A stretch of DNA of 64,000 nt from Eledone cirrhosa. Lineage: Eukaryota > Mollusca > Cephalopoda > Octopoda > Eledonidae. Shown in pieces: positions 10,815 through 23,849 of this stretch (position 1 is its first letter; each line of letters begins with the position of its first letter). The notes under the pieces are model-generated. The model had not been told where the DNA came from and did not search any database. It was given only the letters and a program-made list of their open reading frames with translations. The stretch is from contig OZ024743.1 in the NCBI GenBank assembly GCA_964016885.1, positions 120,693,447 through 120,757,446 on the forward strand, in the 5' to 3' direction. The position numbers and the translations under genes were made by a program.

Positions 10815-12200
10815 GTGTGTGTGTATACATAGATGTATAGCTGGGGTTTCAACAGTTTCTATATACAAAATTTCACTTACGAAACATTAGAAAACCTGAA
10901 GTTATATACATTATAGAGCTATTAATTACGTGATGATGACAAATCTGTTATTGATAAACATGTATACCTGTTTATTGAAAAGGGGGAAGGTTTATGTATT
11001 TTATTGGTGGTGTCACATTAATGCGATTTGTCGGAAAAGTGGTTTCCATTCTAACTGAAAATTATTTTTTTATATCTCTTATATTCTAACCATTATTTAG
11101 TTTAAACTACATTAATGGATTCTGAAATGAGCACGTAAAGTTTTGAATTACACATTATTTGTGTCAATTTATTCCTAATTAAAATATTGAAATTTCGACG
11201 GAAACTGTTTTCAAGGTTCAAATATTATTCATTTATTAAAAACAAAAACTGAATATTAAACCCAATAATGTTTTTTCTCATTAAGATTTATATTTAAGTT
11301 CTTTTACGTCACCAATCCTCTATGCATGGAAGTTTTATATTTGTAAATATGCCAGTCAGTTTTATGTAAGGCTAAGACACAGATCAAAGTAATTAAAAAT
11401 ATCACTGGAGTGTTTGATTAGCTGCCTATTTAATCAGGACATAGATAAATCATTATCCCATGAAGTGTACATTTAAAAATAAGCATATAATAAAATATGA
11501 TTTTTGTTATTTTTCCCGGAGAAAATCTTATCATGCTGAACAAGAACAAATAGCAAGAAGTAATCTGGTTAATGGAAAATTGACAAATCCATGACAATAT
11601 GTGATAAAGGAGAACATTAAATATTTTCATTCTTCACTAGAGAATGTGAAAATATCGATAATTTAATATATATAAAAAACACAAAACAGAGAGAACAAGA
11701 GAATACTGTTGAGTGAAAAGGATAAACACAGATGTTACTAGGAAATATTCGAAATACGTGTTCAAATTAAACAAAATGTGGGTTTCAGTTCAGTCAGAAG
11801 CGTGTATGATCTTGTGTGATTCTTCACTATACTCTATTTCAAAGAGGCAAAGTGACGTGACATAATTATGACATATTAAGTAAGAGAAGTGTATAATGCG
11901 TGGAATTAATCAGGGATTATGATATTTCTGGAATTTTGTAGCAGAAGGAATCATAAAAGATATTGGAACAATAAAGTAAGCTGTTATCCACTTTTCTACA
12001 AACATTCTTCCGAAAGACTATGACTGAAAAAGGTTTATTTGCACCAAAACTTTAAAACCCCATCAAAGACAAATATACAACCAGCCCTTAGTATAATGTA
12101 ATGTATGAGTGAGGTTATACTGGACAGTTCTGCCAAACGTTATGAGTAGGATAGTTTCTGCTGTATCGAGGAAACTAAGGACAAGCGCTAACACTTTTGT
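10811..12200. other. Unassigned AT-rich sequence
   Basis: No recognisable gene or repeat. Confidence 0.5.
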
Positions 12201-12379
12201 GAACATCGCCAAAATGTTTGACTGTATATATCAAATTTATGGGACTGAAATTGCTTCTGACGTTTCTCTTGCCCATGCCTTTCCTTAGTTTTGTTATCTC
12301 TTTGCACCTCACACAATTGGGAACGCTGCCAATGTGCTATCAGATGCAACTAACGTCTATATTTATTGGAGCTACGGTT

Positions 12380-12790
12380 TTCATTGTTTTATTAATTTTT
12401 CTCTTTATTCTTCTTCTTTCTGTCGCTGTAATTGATGCTGTTGTTGCTGCTACTTTCTGTTTCCTTATTGTTAATGTTCTTGCTGTTGTTTGCTGTTTTC
12501 TTGTTATTGTTGATGATGCTCGTCTTAATTGTTCCATCTTACTGTTCACAGACATTTTAATTCCTTTTGCTCCTGGTCTAGTCGATGTTGACGTTATTAT
12601 TTTTCCCCCACTCTTTCCGTGGCATTATTTTCTTTATTTCTTTTGTTGTTGTTGTTCTTGTGATGGCCACTGTTGTTCTGCCGTTGTTCCGCTGTTGCTG
12701 ATTTTTATTGTAGCATTTTCTTGTGTTACTTTTGTTTTTCGTGTTGCTATTGATTACTCGTCTGCTGCCTTCAGCGTATCTGTTATGCCC
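12380..12790. repeat. Pyrimidine-rich low-complexity tract (GTT/GCT/CTT)n-like
   Basis: Strong strand asymmetry with many imperfect TTGTTGTTGC and TTCTTCTT units. It accounts for a 225-codon open frame (12218-12895) rich in Val, Leu, Phe and Cys, which looks like a membrane protein only because the tract is T-rich. Confidence 0.7.
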
Positions 12791-13144
12791 CCCCCCCTGC
12801 CATCACCGCTGTTGATAAAGCCAACACTACATATTTGTTATAGGCTGTCCCTGAAAACACTTCGGAAAAATCTGTCGTTTCAATTTGTTACATGAATTAA
12901 TCAAGGCAGACAACGTGTTTAATGTCTCTCAGGATAGGGAAAATGACTGTAACGCTAATATTTTAGGAGAAATACTGAATGATTTTCCCGTGATACTCGA
13001 TATCGATATAAACATTAAAATTCCAAAAGTTTGTCAAAGAAATTTATTTAAATACATATGACTTAGAGTATATTAGAATGAAAAGAATCATTATTAATAA
13101 ACGTAAAGAAATCGATCTCTTTTTGTCGAACCGCTCTGAAAAGC

Positions 13145-13147
<3 letters not shown>

Positions 13148-13239
<92 letters not shown>

Positions 13240-13248
13240 GCGCGCGGG
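13148..13248. repeat. (CA)n microsatellite
   Basis: About 45 uninterrupted CA units ending in a short (CG) run. Confidence 0.97.
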
Positions 13249-14274
13249 CACACATACAAAGCAGGCGCCTATAGTTTTCATTGGTCAGCCCGGAGCTGTA
13301 GTATAAGATACTTACCGAGTTATGAAGTCGGAGTGAACCTAAAACCATTTGCCTCTGCCTATTAATTAATCATCGTGATTCTGCATGAATTTATTTGCAT
13401 TTCACTAACCGAATATAACAAGAATTAATATATACACACATGCACAATCACATATACACACAAACACATACACACACAAGGATGCATACATACACATAAT
13501 TTAAAGATATTCAATCTTTAAAACATCTCTCAGAGAAATGCTGGAGAAGTCCATATATATATATACACTATAAATATATTATAATAATGTCTTATCAATA
13601 AAAGCGAAGATATAGAACTCATGCATTAGTCGCCAAATATATTCTTTCAGATATATAACAAAGAAATCGTCTCAATTTCCTCGCATTGCTCTATATTTAT
13701 ATTTGGCAATATATCACGTGCCCCCATATTTTTGCTTGTATATTTCAGTATTTGCTGGATTAAATTATAGCAAAATAAGGTTTTGCGACTAAATTACAAT
13801 GCGAAATCTGAAAATAACGTACTGCAGTGTAGCACATTTAAAATAATGTATTAACTAAATAATACACATTATCCAACATTCATTCCTTTTAAAAACATAT
13901 AGGATTTGTGGTTTCATAGAGGTTAGGCAGTTTATCCTTGCGGCTCAAGCAGCTGATAACAGATGTTTTGTTGAGAGTTTTGTTGTTATTGCTTTTCGCA
14001 TGGTTTATCCGTGATAATGCAAACCTATATAAAGCAAAATGCTCCAACCGTGAGATTCCCGTCTACTATTTAAGGCATAGTGAATCAGTCAAGCTTCTCT
14101 CGGACGAACAGAGAGTTACGAAATCGTTCTGCATTAATTAGTCAGCTTCTGAATATTGCTGACCATTAGAGATTTACGCAACAACTGATTTCACGTGTGG
14201 AACAGGTCCGGATATTGGGTGTGTTAACACTGAAGACCTTCTCGCCCCGTTAAGAAACAGAGTTTCTCTCTATC

Positions 14275-14410
14275 TCAACAGTAACCTTCCCATGTCGGGG
14301 AAAACGATTGATGGTAGATGTGATTAAGGAGACTTGAATAGTTGTTTCTTTGGTCAAACACTTATCGCCTCTTTCATGTTTCACATGACATTGGAAGGTT
14401 ACTGTTGGGA
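14275..14410. repeat. Inverted repeat, about 22-bp arms
   Basis: CAACAGTAACCTTCCCATGTC at 14276-14296 pairs with GACATTGGAAGGTTACTGTTG at 14387-14407, with one mismatch. Loop of about 90 bp. Function unknown; possibly the remnant of a foldback element. Confidence 0.75.
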
Positions 14411-14419
14411 GGAGATGGC

Positions 14420-16380
14420 AGCTTCCTAGTAAATTTCCTGAAAGATGGAGGAGCCTAGCGATACTTGAGTATTTTAGCTTATTTTAATCACGTAACTCTC
14501 TGCCAGGGAATAACAATTATAAGAGGGTAATGCTGGATTTGAGGATTTCCTTCATTGGCCATAGATAGTGGAATTCGGGTCTGAAAACACAATCACACGT
14601 CTGAATACTCTGTATACAATTTTATCTTTGTTTTGCTTGCTCTTAATTCATTCAATATTAATTTAAATGTTTGTTACAATAACAGGAACGATTATTACTC
14701 TTTTATATCATGTTTTCAACTATTTTATTCGAGTTTCGCGATCATGTTTTCCATATTCATGGGTGTAACTGTATAGTATGTAAACTTTAGGAGTTCCCCT
14801 TACATATTTTCCATCGATTATGTAACAGTATATGTTGTATCATTTTATTGACTATTGATTGTACAAATGGTGGTATTGTATTGGGTAGTTATTGAATATG
14901 CTGTATGTAGCGAATGTTCGTTTAAAGTAAAAGTGATATTAGTATGATGAGGACTCTGTGTGGATTGTGTGTAAAGTTGTGAGCTCTTGAACGGTTTGTA
15001 TGTTTCTGATTGAATTTGCTTTTATTAGATATTTTGATCCAGTTAGTATTCGGACTATCATTAATTCCAGTCCCTCTTCATGCCTATATCAATTTAAAAA
15101 GCCCTGTACTTTGGCAATTTCTCCGACTCATTTCAGACTGTTTTGGTTACAAAGAATCGGAATGCACAGAAATGTTTGCACATCTTCTTGATTATTTTAT
15201 CTTGTAATTTACTTTGTAATTTGCCAACCTAAATAGGTCCATCTCAGCTGACTATCACCATGCCATCGTCATGTAAAAGTGTCATATACATGTTTATTAC
15301 CTTTTTGTCAGTTTTGTTCAGTTGAAGTATTTGCAAACGTTATCATCTATGTGAATATATTTGGACTTGGTAAAGACTGGCCAGTCGAAGATAATGAGGT
15401 CTACCATTTCATTGTATTTGCTGTATACTCTGTACTTAATGTTAATAGTATCATTTGTTTATTTCATTTTGTATAGCTCTTGTACAGCTAAAATTCACAC
15501 CTGTTTCTGCTTTTAGTTCAAAAGATTGCTGGATCTTAGTCTGGCTTACTTTCTTCCGGTCGTTTATTGAGGATTAATACTCATATATTGTTTTTTTCTC
15601 TTTGGAGTTTGTCTTTTGTTTTTTTAAATATGCACTGTTGATTTAAACTTATCTAACTCTTTTACTTTCAGTTTCATTTCATTGTGTTTATATATATATA
15701 TAGTAAAGTTGATTTTGGTTTGCTTTCATCATGTTTTGGTAATAGCTAATCAATTTTATTTACTTGCACCAAGCATTCTTTAGTCCAAACTATTTTCTTA
15801 TTTTTCTCAAACCCCGCCCTTCTGTGATTGGTAAGATATTTGAGGTGATACATTCGGAACACTTAGTAGTTTGCAGCATTTTCCTCTTAAATCTGTTCAA
15901 TTGATTTAACTTCCAGTTGATTATTTTCAAACTATAAATCATAACTGGACAAGTTAGCGTATTTATCCCTACTATACTCTTTTGTACTGTATCTAAGGAG
16001 ATGTATGGGTGGTTTTGTTATAACCACTTATTTCAATGTATGTGTTTAATATCTAATACTCATAGTTTTATCTGGCTTCCCTTTTCTTATATTAATTTTG
16101 GCATATTGGTCTAATTATATACCTTTATGTGTGCCTGGCCCGAATCTTTGAAACTTTATTAATAGGTTTTCCAGCTAGTTGTTATATTTTGTAAATATTT
16201 TCATAGCGATCAATACAAAGGACATATGCAAGTAATGTGCTCGAATGAGAAATATAGCGCGTTTTTCTGCAGTAATGCGGAACAAAAACAATGTACGAAA
16301 AAATCTGTATTGTAAACATCATGAATGATTTGTGATTCGGATTAAACTACAAGTAAATCTATAGCAGGGTTACGAGTGTT
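14420..16380. other. Unassigned T-rich sequence
   Basis: No gene or family recognised. The composition resembles the antisense of a decayed retrotransposon, like the stretch at 17150-18720, but I could not align any motif here. Confidence 0.4.
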
Positions 16381-16403
16381 CTCCTTATAAATGGTTTTAA
16401 GCC

Positions 16404-16457
16404 TTGCCGCCTCCTCCTCCTCCCCCTTCCCCCCCCCTCCTCCTCCTCCTCCTCCTC

Positions 16458-16547
<90 letters not shown>

Positions 16548-16630
16548 GAGAGAGGGAGAGAGAGACAAACAGACACAGACAAAGAGATAGATAGATAAAT
16601 ACACATACGCGGACATATCTATCTATCTAT
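16404..16630. repeat. Compound microsatellite (TCC)n(TAC)n(CA)n(GA)n
   Basis: CCT/TCC units to 16458, about 19 TAC units to 16516, a CA tract, a short TA tract, and GAGA/GATA units. Six frames give homopolymer-like proteins (poly Pro, Thr, Val, Ser) that are not genes. Confidence 0.95.
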
Positions 16631-16639
16631 CCATTTCTC

Positions 16640-16915
<276 letters not shown>

Positions 16916-17149
16916 CAATTAGTACTGGGTACATAAAACAGCCTTTCATTGATATTTATACACTTTTGTTATAAAAACTCTATAAAATGTTATTCCTGAG
17001 AATAGAAACAAAATAGAAACAGAATACATTGTTATCTTTAGCGATAAAGAATAGTGGTGGCAAATTACTATAAAACACCAATCTGGTACAAACACAACAT
17101 ATTTGATATTCTTTTTGTACTCTCGAGAAGAAAGAAAATTCATGCATTG

Positions 17150-18720
17150 ATGTCAGCCGTTAATGTAAATATTTTCTCTAAAGATTTGGGGATACAAACT
17201 GCCTATACTGAACTACTATGAAGCCTATATTCACATTTAAATCAATCTTCATAGTTAAACTTGCACTTTAATCTTTGCTCGACTTTCTTTAGGGAGATGA
17301 TTTTGTTTTGAAGGTATTGAGATATTTATAAGCGTAGATATTCGTCCGTTCTTTTATTAAAAGCATCGGGATGGTTTGCCTATATTCCTCTGTCAGTATG
17401 GATGGACATGTCTCAGGTAATAAAATGAATTGTTAGAAGGCCAGACAAAATAAATTGTTGCTTACTATCTTATGTGTTTACATTTCACTCTGTTTTAAGC
17501 ATTAATATAATGCATTTATCATATTCTTTCCTAATCTTTCCTTTCGTTCGTGTGTACTGCTCATTATCTAGTTCATTTATTGGTAAATAGTTGATGTTAG
17601 TGTTTTGTGTAATTCTCTTATCTTGATTTCTTTATCTAGCATAACATTAGTATCTTAAACGAATTTCCCTCTCTTTAGGGCCGCTATGACGCATTTTCCG
17701 AATACAAATTGCATCAATCTCTCTTGTAAATCCGTGTATTGTCTGTAGTAGTATGTCGAGCTGTCTTTAATCTACTGTGTGCGACTTGAGATCGCCCATA
17801 TAGAAGATAATATAGGTTTTATCGCAATATAGGTTTTATTGCGACAGAGAACTAGAGTTCTCTTGTAATATTCAGCTTTAAATTGAGATGGGTTTAGGTT
17901 TAGTATTTTGTATCTATATAAGGGTTCGTTATTTTTTTCTGGCATGTGTAATATATTTCCTTACTACTGACGTTACCTAATTCATATCTAGTGTATCCTG
18001 TATCCACGTGTGAGAGTTACAGTAAAAAGTCATCTGGCAGTCAATCCACGAAATATCAATGTATTTCTCTTTCTGCATTCTTCAGGCTTTTTAATCAGTA
18101 ATTAATCATTACTAGGCGGCAAATGGCAGAAGTTTTAAGAGACATGATTAATTCTCTTGATACTTATGCCAGTTCTTCACTTTCTACGCGAAAATCTCAT
18201 TACAGCAACTTTGAATTTTATCCTAAGGGGAACAGTAAATTATCAATCTTGGATTGATAGATTGGTGGAAGTATTAAAAGAGTATAACGTGGTGTTTTGT
18301 CATATCTGTTTTCTCCAGTTCTGTTAATATCTCATTAAATATATCTCTTAGCATCTTACGTGACTGTTAAATATTGTAACCCAAGAGTTGGGATGTTACC
18401 ATGTCTTGGTGCTTTCCATTTGTTATCTGTTTTAGTTTGTGAATTACTTTCATTTGTATGCCCTCACGGTTGTTTGGATATTGTGTTGGTTGTTTTAACT
18501 AATCATCTCCTTAATTATTCATTTGTTGCCTATACCCGACGCCCAATCTTTCTATTTCTCTTGATGTTGGTGCCACATCAAATTATTTTACTTTTCTGTG
18601 TTCTGAGAAAAAGCCTTTTAGGTTGAAATCAATCTGCTTTATTCAACGATTTGTGATTCTTATACCGACGGATTCTTTACGCTTTAGCGAGAATATCTTG
18701 CTTCAAGCGTTCTTTTGTTT
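17150..18720 (-). pseudogene. Decayed RLE-type non-LTR retrotransposon reverse transcriptase
   Basis: With stops ignored, the minus strand reads NKWKAPRHGN (about 18440, like NKWKFPGKDK of the better copy at 49430-51935), then IFYMGDLKS near 17790-17812 (the YxDD motif, here YMGD), and further on KIRELHKT...KERLGK, which lines up with the IRELDQEETYKYLG ... RERIRKECYRR block of that copy. Many stops and indels interrupt it and the catalytic motif is damaged. The limits are approximate. It is an old copy of the same family group as the plus-strand elements of the 46.8-60.4 kb chain. Confidence 0.6.
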
Positions 18721-20190
18721 AGAGTACTCGTCGTTAATATTTTATATTTTCGTAGCTTTGATACCTCCTTCCATTTTCTCATTTGTGTTGCTTTGCTAAT
18801 CATTTTATTTAGGATTGAGAGTTATTTCCTCTTACTTTCCATCGTCACATGGCAGTACTATCGGTTCGTTAAACTCTACAGGCAAGAAAGGGCTGCCAAT
18901 GCACACAGTGTGACATAACTGATTTGCTTGCACACGTTCAGTGTCCGAGCATAGATGATTTGTGAATTTAAGACGAACGACTGTTGTCATGAGTAAAACA
19001 GATCCAGCAATATACACCGTCAAGATCCTATGGCCCTTCTGTAGCCGGGACAGTTTTCGTCTATCAGGTGACTATGCTGAAAAGCGTTGTGTACTGGACA
19101 AAACTTAAATAACTGCAGAATGACATCTTCCTCTTCGGGCAAACCCTCTCCAATCTTTTCACGTTTTACCAGGAAACGAAGTGACAGTGGAAAGGGTGCT
19201 GTACGTTTCTAGTAAGTTTATCAAATGGTGAGTGAAAGTATCCGAAATACAAGAGCGAATAAATTTCCTTGTACGTGCTTGTAGGTCAGAAAGTGACAAT
19301 CAAGAGAGCCTATTTTTCGTTATATTTATGGTTTTTATGGATTCGTGGAGTTCCTTGATTAGGCAGATGTCTTTCTATATTAGGGCGACAAAATACCTTA
19401 TTTGTATAGTACGCCTATTTTATCTGTATAATATGTACACCTTTACCTCATTTTTTTCATCATCCGATTTATATGTATGTAATCTGCCTTTATAATATGT
19501 AGTCGCTCATGTGGCAAATAAATGAAACTATTATTAATACTAAAGTAGTAGTAGTAGTAGTAGTAGTAGTAGAGGTGGTGGTGGTATTAGTATTAGTAGT
19601 AGTAGTAGTGTAATTATTTGTGTTTTTCTTCTTTCTTCAGCTTTGTTTCCATTTCTTGTCGAATGTCTTCCCGACACCTAGAGCAGAGAAACTCACAGTA
19701 TGCATTGATAAGCTACAAAAATAAATACCCCAGATTATTCACGTTACACACTTTACACAGTTACAAGTATATCATTTGCTTTGTACATGTGTAAATTATC
19801 TGTTTAAAATCATATTCACAACAGAACGATATTTAACCATATAAGTGTGCTCGATTATTTACAACCTACATAATTATGGAACATAGTCAAATACATTTAT
19901 GTAAAAAAATTACTTGTTGATAAGTTGATAAGGCTAGTATAGGCAGTCCACATTTCAAAGTAATTGACTAAACAGACCACAAGCATTAATTTGTTTAGTT
20001 GACTTCAGTTACTGAAAAGTAAACGCGTAGTTTTCGTCTCGCAAAGTTTACAGAGAGAGGATTAGTGAATTAGGAAAGCTGGCCTTGACGGTGGCAATCG
20101 TCACCAAAACAACAATTAGTTAAGAATCGATTAGGTTTGGTACAGAATTAGTGATAGAGAAAGCTAGACTAGAAAAAGAATTAGTGAGTT
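18721..20190. other. Unassigned sequence with a (TAG)n microsatellite
   Basis: (TAG)n with GTGG variants lies at 19545-19609. Nothing else is recognised. Confidence 0.5.
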
Positions 20191-20199
20191 GGTATGACT

Positions 20200-21020
20200 C
20201 TATCTTCTATCCCTGTGCTGGACTTCCTCTTAATGGCAATCATCAAAGCAGGCGGCTTCAGATCCATTCTCAGAGACTGGACCGCTGAAATGCGTAGCGG
20301 CATCAGCACTCGAAACCGTTCAAAATTATGCGATTTATTCATCACTATTGTCTCCTTTCGTCCCTAATGTATGTATTGGCCTTTAATCTACTATTACAAA
20401 TATTTGAGATGCTGTGGGGCGTCCCACGTGAACTAACATGTTAGAGATCCGTATCAGCATATGCCGATGACGTCACCGGAGTGTTGTTGAATACCAAACA
20501 TACTAAGATGATCGCCACCGCTCATAGGGACAATAGATTGGTAACAGGAGAGAAAATTAACCAGGATAACTAGGTGGGCTTGCAGCTCGGCGTCTGAAGA
20601 GACTGATCCATGCCCTCCAACATGGTCGGTGGCCACTGGACGGATGGACTGGTAAAATTTCTCGGGGTCTGGTTGGTTCCAGACCTCCAAAGAGGCAAAC
20701 GCTTGGATGTGCTAATGAGTAGGGTGGCCACCCTCACCCGGACATGGGCAGAAATGAAGCTATTCATGAAAGTTCGGCCGGAGTTGGCAAACGCGTACAT
20801 CACATCCGTCTTCTACTATGTCTTGACCATCGTAACTTGTCCTCGTCAACGTCTGGCTGCACTGGACCGTTGGTTCTTTCGCTTGTTGTGAAAGGGACGC
20901 GTACGCATGGTTAGGCGTTGCATTTTCTGTCAACACTCTCAGAGTGGAGGACTGGGCATGCCGTGGCTGATGATGCGCAAATATGCGCTGAGACTACGAC
21001 ATCTCCAGATTTTATTTGGT
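20200..21020 (+). pseudogene. APE-type (Tx1/L1-like) LINE ORF2 fragment
   Basis: The plus strand reads SAYADDVTGVLLNTKHTKM (reverse transcriptase motif C, YADD) near 20455, then GEKINQDN, VGLQLG, MPSNMVGGHWTDGLVKFLGV, and later IFCQHSQSGGLGMPWLMM and LRLRHL. The last blocks match the minus-strand element at 51984-57640 (ICCQHPLRGGLGMPWLMMRR). Stops lie at about 20571 and 20890. The 5' half of ORF2 and the 3' end are missing. A dead fragment in the opposite orientation to the two larger copies. Confidence 0.85.
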
Positions 21021-21050
21021 CACTAGACGTGTTTTTTTCACTGCTCGTTA

Positions 21051-21157
21051 AGTTTTCCTTTCATCCTTACGGGGTCGATAAAAAAAGCACCAGTAATGCA
21101 CTGGGGTCTATTCACATTGCCGGCCTTGTGCCTAAAGTAGAAACAATTATTATTATT
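21051..21157 (+). mobile_element. SINE family 1, 3' fragment
   Basis: CCTTTCATCCTTACGGGGTC body and GCCGGCCTTGTGCC tail with (ATT)n. It directly follows the LINE fragment. Confidence 0.8.
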
Positions 21158-21239
21158 GTAGTTGTTTTCATCGCTCAGCTTCTAACGTTGGAGATGTAGT
21201 ACAGTGTTAGCTGTTCACTACGAGTGAACTGAGGTAACA

Positions 21240-22640
21240 CCCTTTATTTTTCGAATACACTCCAGAGTATTCGAGCTGTTCCAAGCAACGCTGGTTTTTG
21301 TAAGTGTTCCGTCCGTATTGTAATCCCTATTTGTTTAATGTACTTCTCGATCTTTCCTCACTGTTCCCAAGACTCCAACTATAACTGGTATTACCACTAC
21401 TCTTTCCGGTGACCACAACTTCTTAACCGCCCAAGCTAACCTGTCATATCTATAAATGTTTTCCTTCTTTATCGCATACGTTGTTATCAGCTGAGCAGGC
21501 TATATCTATGATCCCACACGGTTTCCTTTCTTTCTCAATTAATACAGTATCTGGGCTCCTATGCTCAATCTAAAATAATATCACAAAGTCCCACATGATG
21601 ATTGCATCATCATTTTCGATAATAACACCCTCAGGGTCCCACTTTCCCACTCAATCATTCCTCTTTCTCCTCATTTTCATGGTATATATAATCTCTCTCT
21701 GTTGCTCTTTAGGTGAAATACCCCATATCTAGTACATATCTTTCTTGTGATTTGGTCTAAAGTCATTAGCTCTTCCACTGTCCACGTGATCACTTCTGCT
21801 CTATATCTAAGGGGTGACACCACCCATGTATTGATAGTTTCCATCTTATTCCGTCCATTCCGTTACTTCTTTTTAACCCTTTCTCTCAATGCCATACTTT
21901 TTTTTCATTGCTCTGTATTTGATTTCATTTCTAAGCTCCCATCTACTCTTTTCGGACTAAGCAAGAAATATCCTGCAAAGGGGTATCTATATTGGCCTGT
22001 ATTGTCCTTTTCCACAATGGCTCTTTTTTTTAAGCCTCCCTTATAGTTTTTCTTTGCCTTGACATCTACACCCATATCTTCTGCTACAACAATGCTTGCT
22101 GACTTTATCAGGTAATTTTTTTGAGTGATGTTATTTATTTTGATGTATTTCAGAACTTCATACACCTTATATATCTCTTGGTTCAGCTTGTATTGATAAA
22201 CCTTCTTTAGGGTGCAAATGAGGTACAAATCTCATCCTGTAACCTTGCATTTATTCTGTCGTACATTGTTTTTGTTAACTTATTACGTTTTCATCAATTT
22301 TATTGTCTTCCATACCATCTACATTTCTCTCACCTGACTGACCACCTCTACATTGTTACTGTGGGTTGCAAGAAATCTATTCACCCTTGTCCTCTGCTAG
22401 AGTTTTCCTTTCCTCAGTAAGACCTTCATCCTCACCATACTGTTTCCTGATACCCATCTTTTATAGCTTCAAATTCCACTTCTGTCAACCAGCGATCTTT
22501 TCTTATTGTTCTGGCTTGGTCTCATAACCTCTGCTCTGTGAGATGAAACAAGCCATTTTTTTATGCATTCCTTGTCGGTATCCTTTGATAGGGATCCCAT
22601 TTTCATGTATAGGATTGCTCAAGTAGTAACGTAACACTCC
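21240..22640 (-). pseudogene. Decayed RLE-type retrotransposon, C-terminal copy
   Basis: The minus strand reads VIPVIVGVLGTVRK (about 21340-21400) and then LQKPALLGTARIL followed by SVFEK, the C-terminal signature of this element group. Upstream (to 22640) I could not align more, although the composition continues. Broken and 5'-truncated. Confidence 0.65.
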
Positions 22641-22689
22641 ATGACCATATTTACTTGTTTACTCCACTTCCATCATGATTGCTGGTCCA

Positions 22690-23450
22690 TTGCTGAATAA
22701 CTTTCCAACACCCTTCTTAGAATTCTTGCTGTTCCCAGCAAGGCTGTTTTTTGCAACAATCCTGACCTGGTGACAATTCCTAGCTTCTCAAGTCATGCGT
22801 CCAATCTTCTTCTAACAACTCCCAGTGCGCCAACCAGAATCGGTACCACTTCTACGTGTATGGTATTCTCCATATTTTCCTGATTTTTCTCTTCCGTTTC
22901 TAGTATTTCTCAACCTTCTCACTTTCTTTCTCATTCACTCTGTGGTCCCACGTGGAAGCAATATCCACAACCCATGCCTTGTTATTCTTCTTTTCAGACT
23001 TTCTAGCCATGTAAAATGGTCGTACCGGATGGTCATGTCCCACAAGATCTTATACTGTTCATTTTCAGCCACCCTTTCCAGTTGGTGTTCATAACATTTC
23101 TCACTTCTGCTCATGTCATACTTATGACAGAGTTTCCAATGAACCAACCTGACAATGCTGTCCTGCCTTCTCTTGGACTCTTTCTCAGCAAGCATCTTAC
23201 ATTCACTAATAATGTGGTTTATTGGCTCACCTTTCTCACCACACAGCCCACCAAGTGGGGAATTTACTGACTTGTCAATATTGAACTTGATATAGTTTGT
23301 TCTCAGTGCCTGTTCCTGGGCTGCGAAAATATGGGCCTCAGTTTCAACTTTTAAGGCACTTTTCCTAATCCATTCCCAGTTCCTACCTATGTCAGCTGCC
23401 TCAGTCATTTCACGTACGAATTGACTATACATATTTTTTCTTCCATCTAT
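22690..23450 (-). pseudogene. Decayed RLE-type retrotransposon, zinc-finger and C-terminal copy
   Basis: From right to left: SALKVETEAHIFAAQEQALR, NYIKFNIDKS, a finger of the type C-x2-C-x7-8-H-x4-C (LCGEKGEPINHIISEC), and the following H/W-rich stretch; then, after a shift, VPILVGALGVVRRRLD and TALLGTARILRRVLE at about 22690-22855. These match GLKAEREGFILAVQDQSLLT and CRFCNAGVETVDHLVSGC of the element at 57785-60066. The nuclease core RPD is not clear here. Dead copy. Confidence 0.75.
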
Positions 23451-23849
23451 TCAAGGTGTCATTCAGTCTGTCTTGTTTAAATTTTCCATTAGGACCTTTA
23501 TCTTTCTTACTCCTGCCATTAATTTCTCTTTTGAATTCTTTACATACCATGCCAGATTATCTTCCTCCGATTTCACACACATTTCACAGCTAATGGGACC
23601 TCTTCCTCCTTTCTGTCGTGATAGATACAACCTGTTCACGTCACCTTTGGGGTATAGCCCCTTGTAGTGTCATCATTTTCCTGGTTTTTCTATCAAGCTC
23701 CTTAAGTTCATCACATCGCCACTCTATCACACGAGCGCTATACATTAGCATTGTAACAGTCCATGTGTTGATAGACATATTATTATTATTATTATTATCA
23801 TACTCATTTGCACAGTGATGATCTTATTAACACTAGATCATTTAATGTA

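Noticed and set aside
12218..12895. A 225-codon plus-strand open frame that looks like a multi-pass membrane protein
   Set aside because: It lies over a T-rich GTT/CTT/GCT low-complexity tract. Codons reflect that composition and no family motif, promoter or splice context is seen.
20918..21199. A plus-strand open frame joining LINE and SINE sequence
   Set aside because: It reads out of frame through a LINE fragment into a SINE tail.
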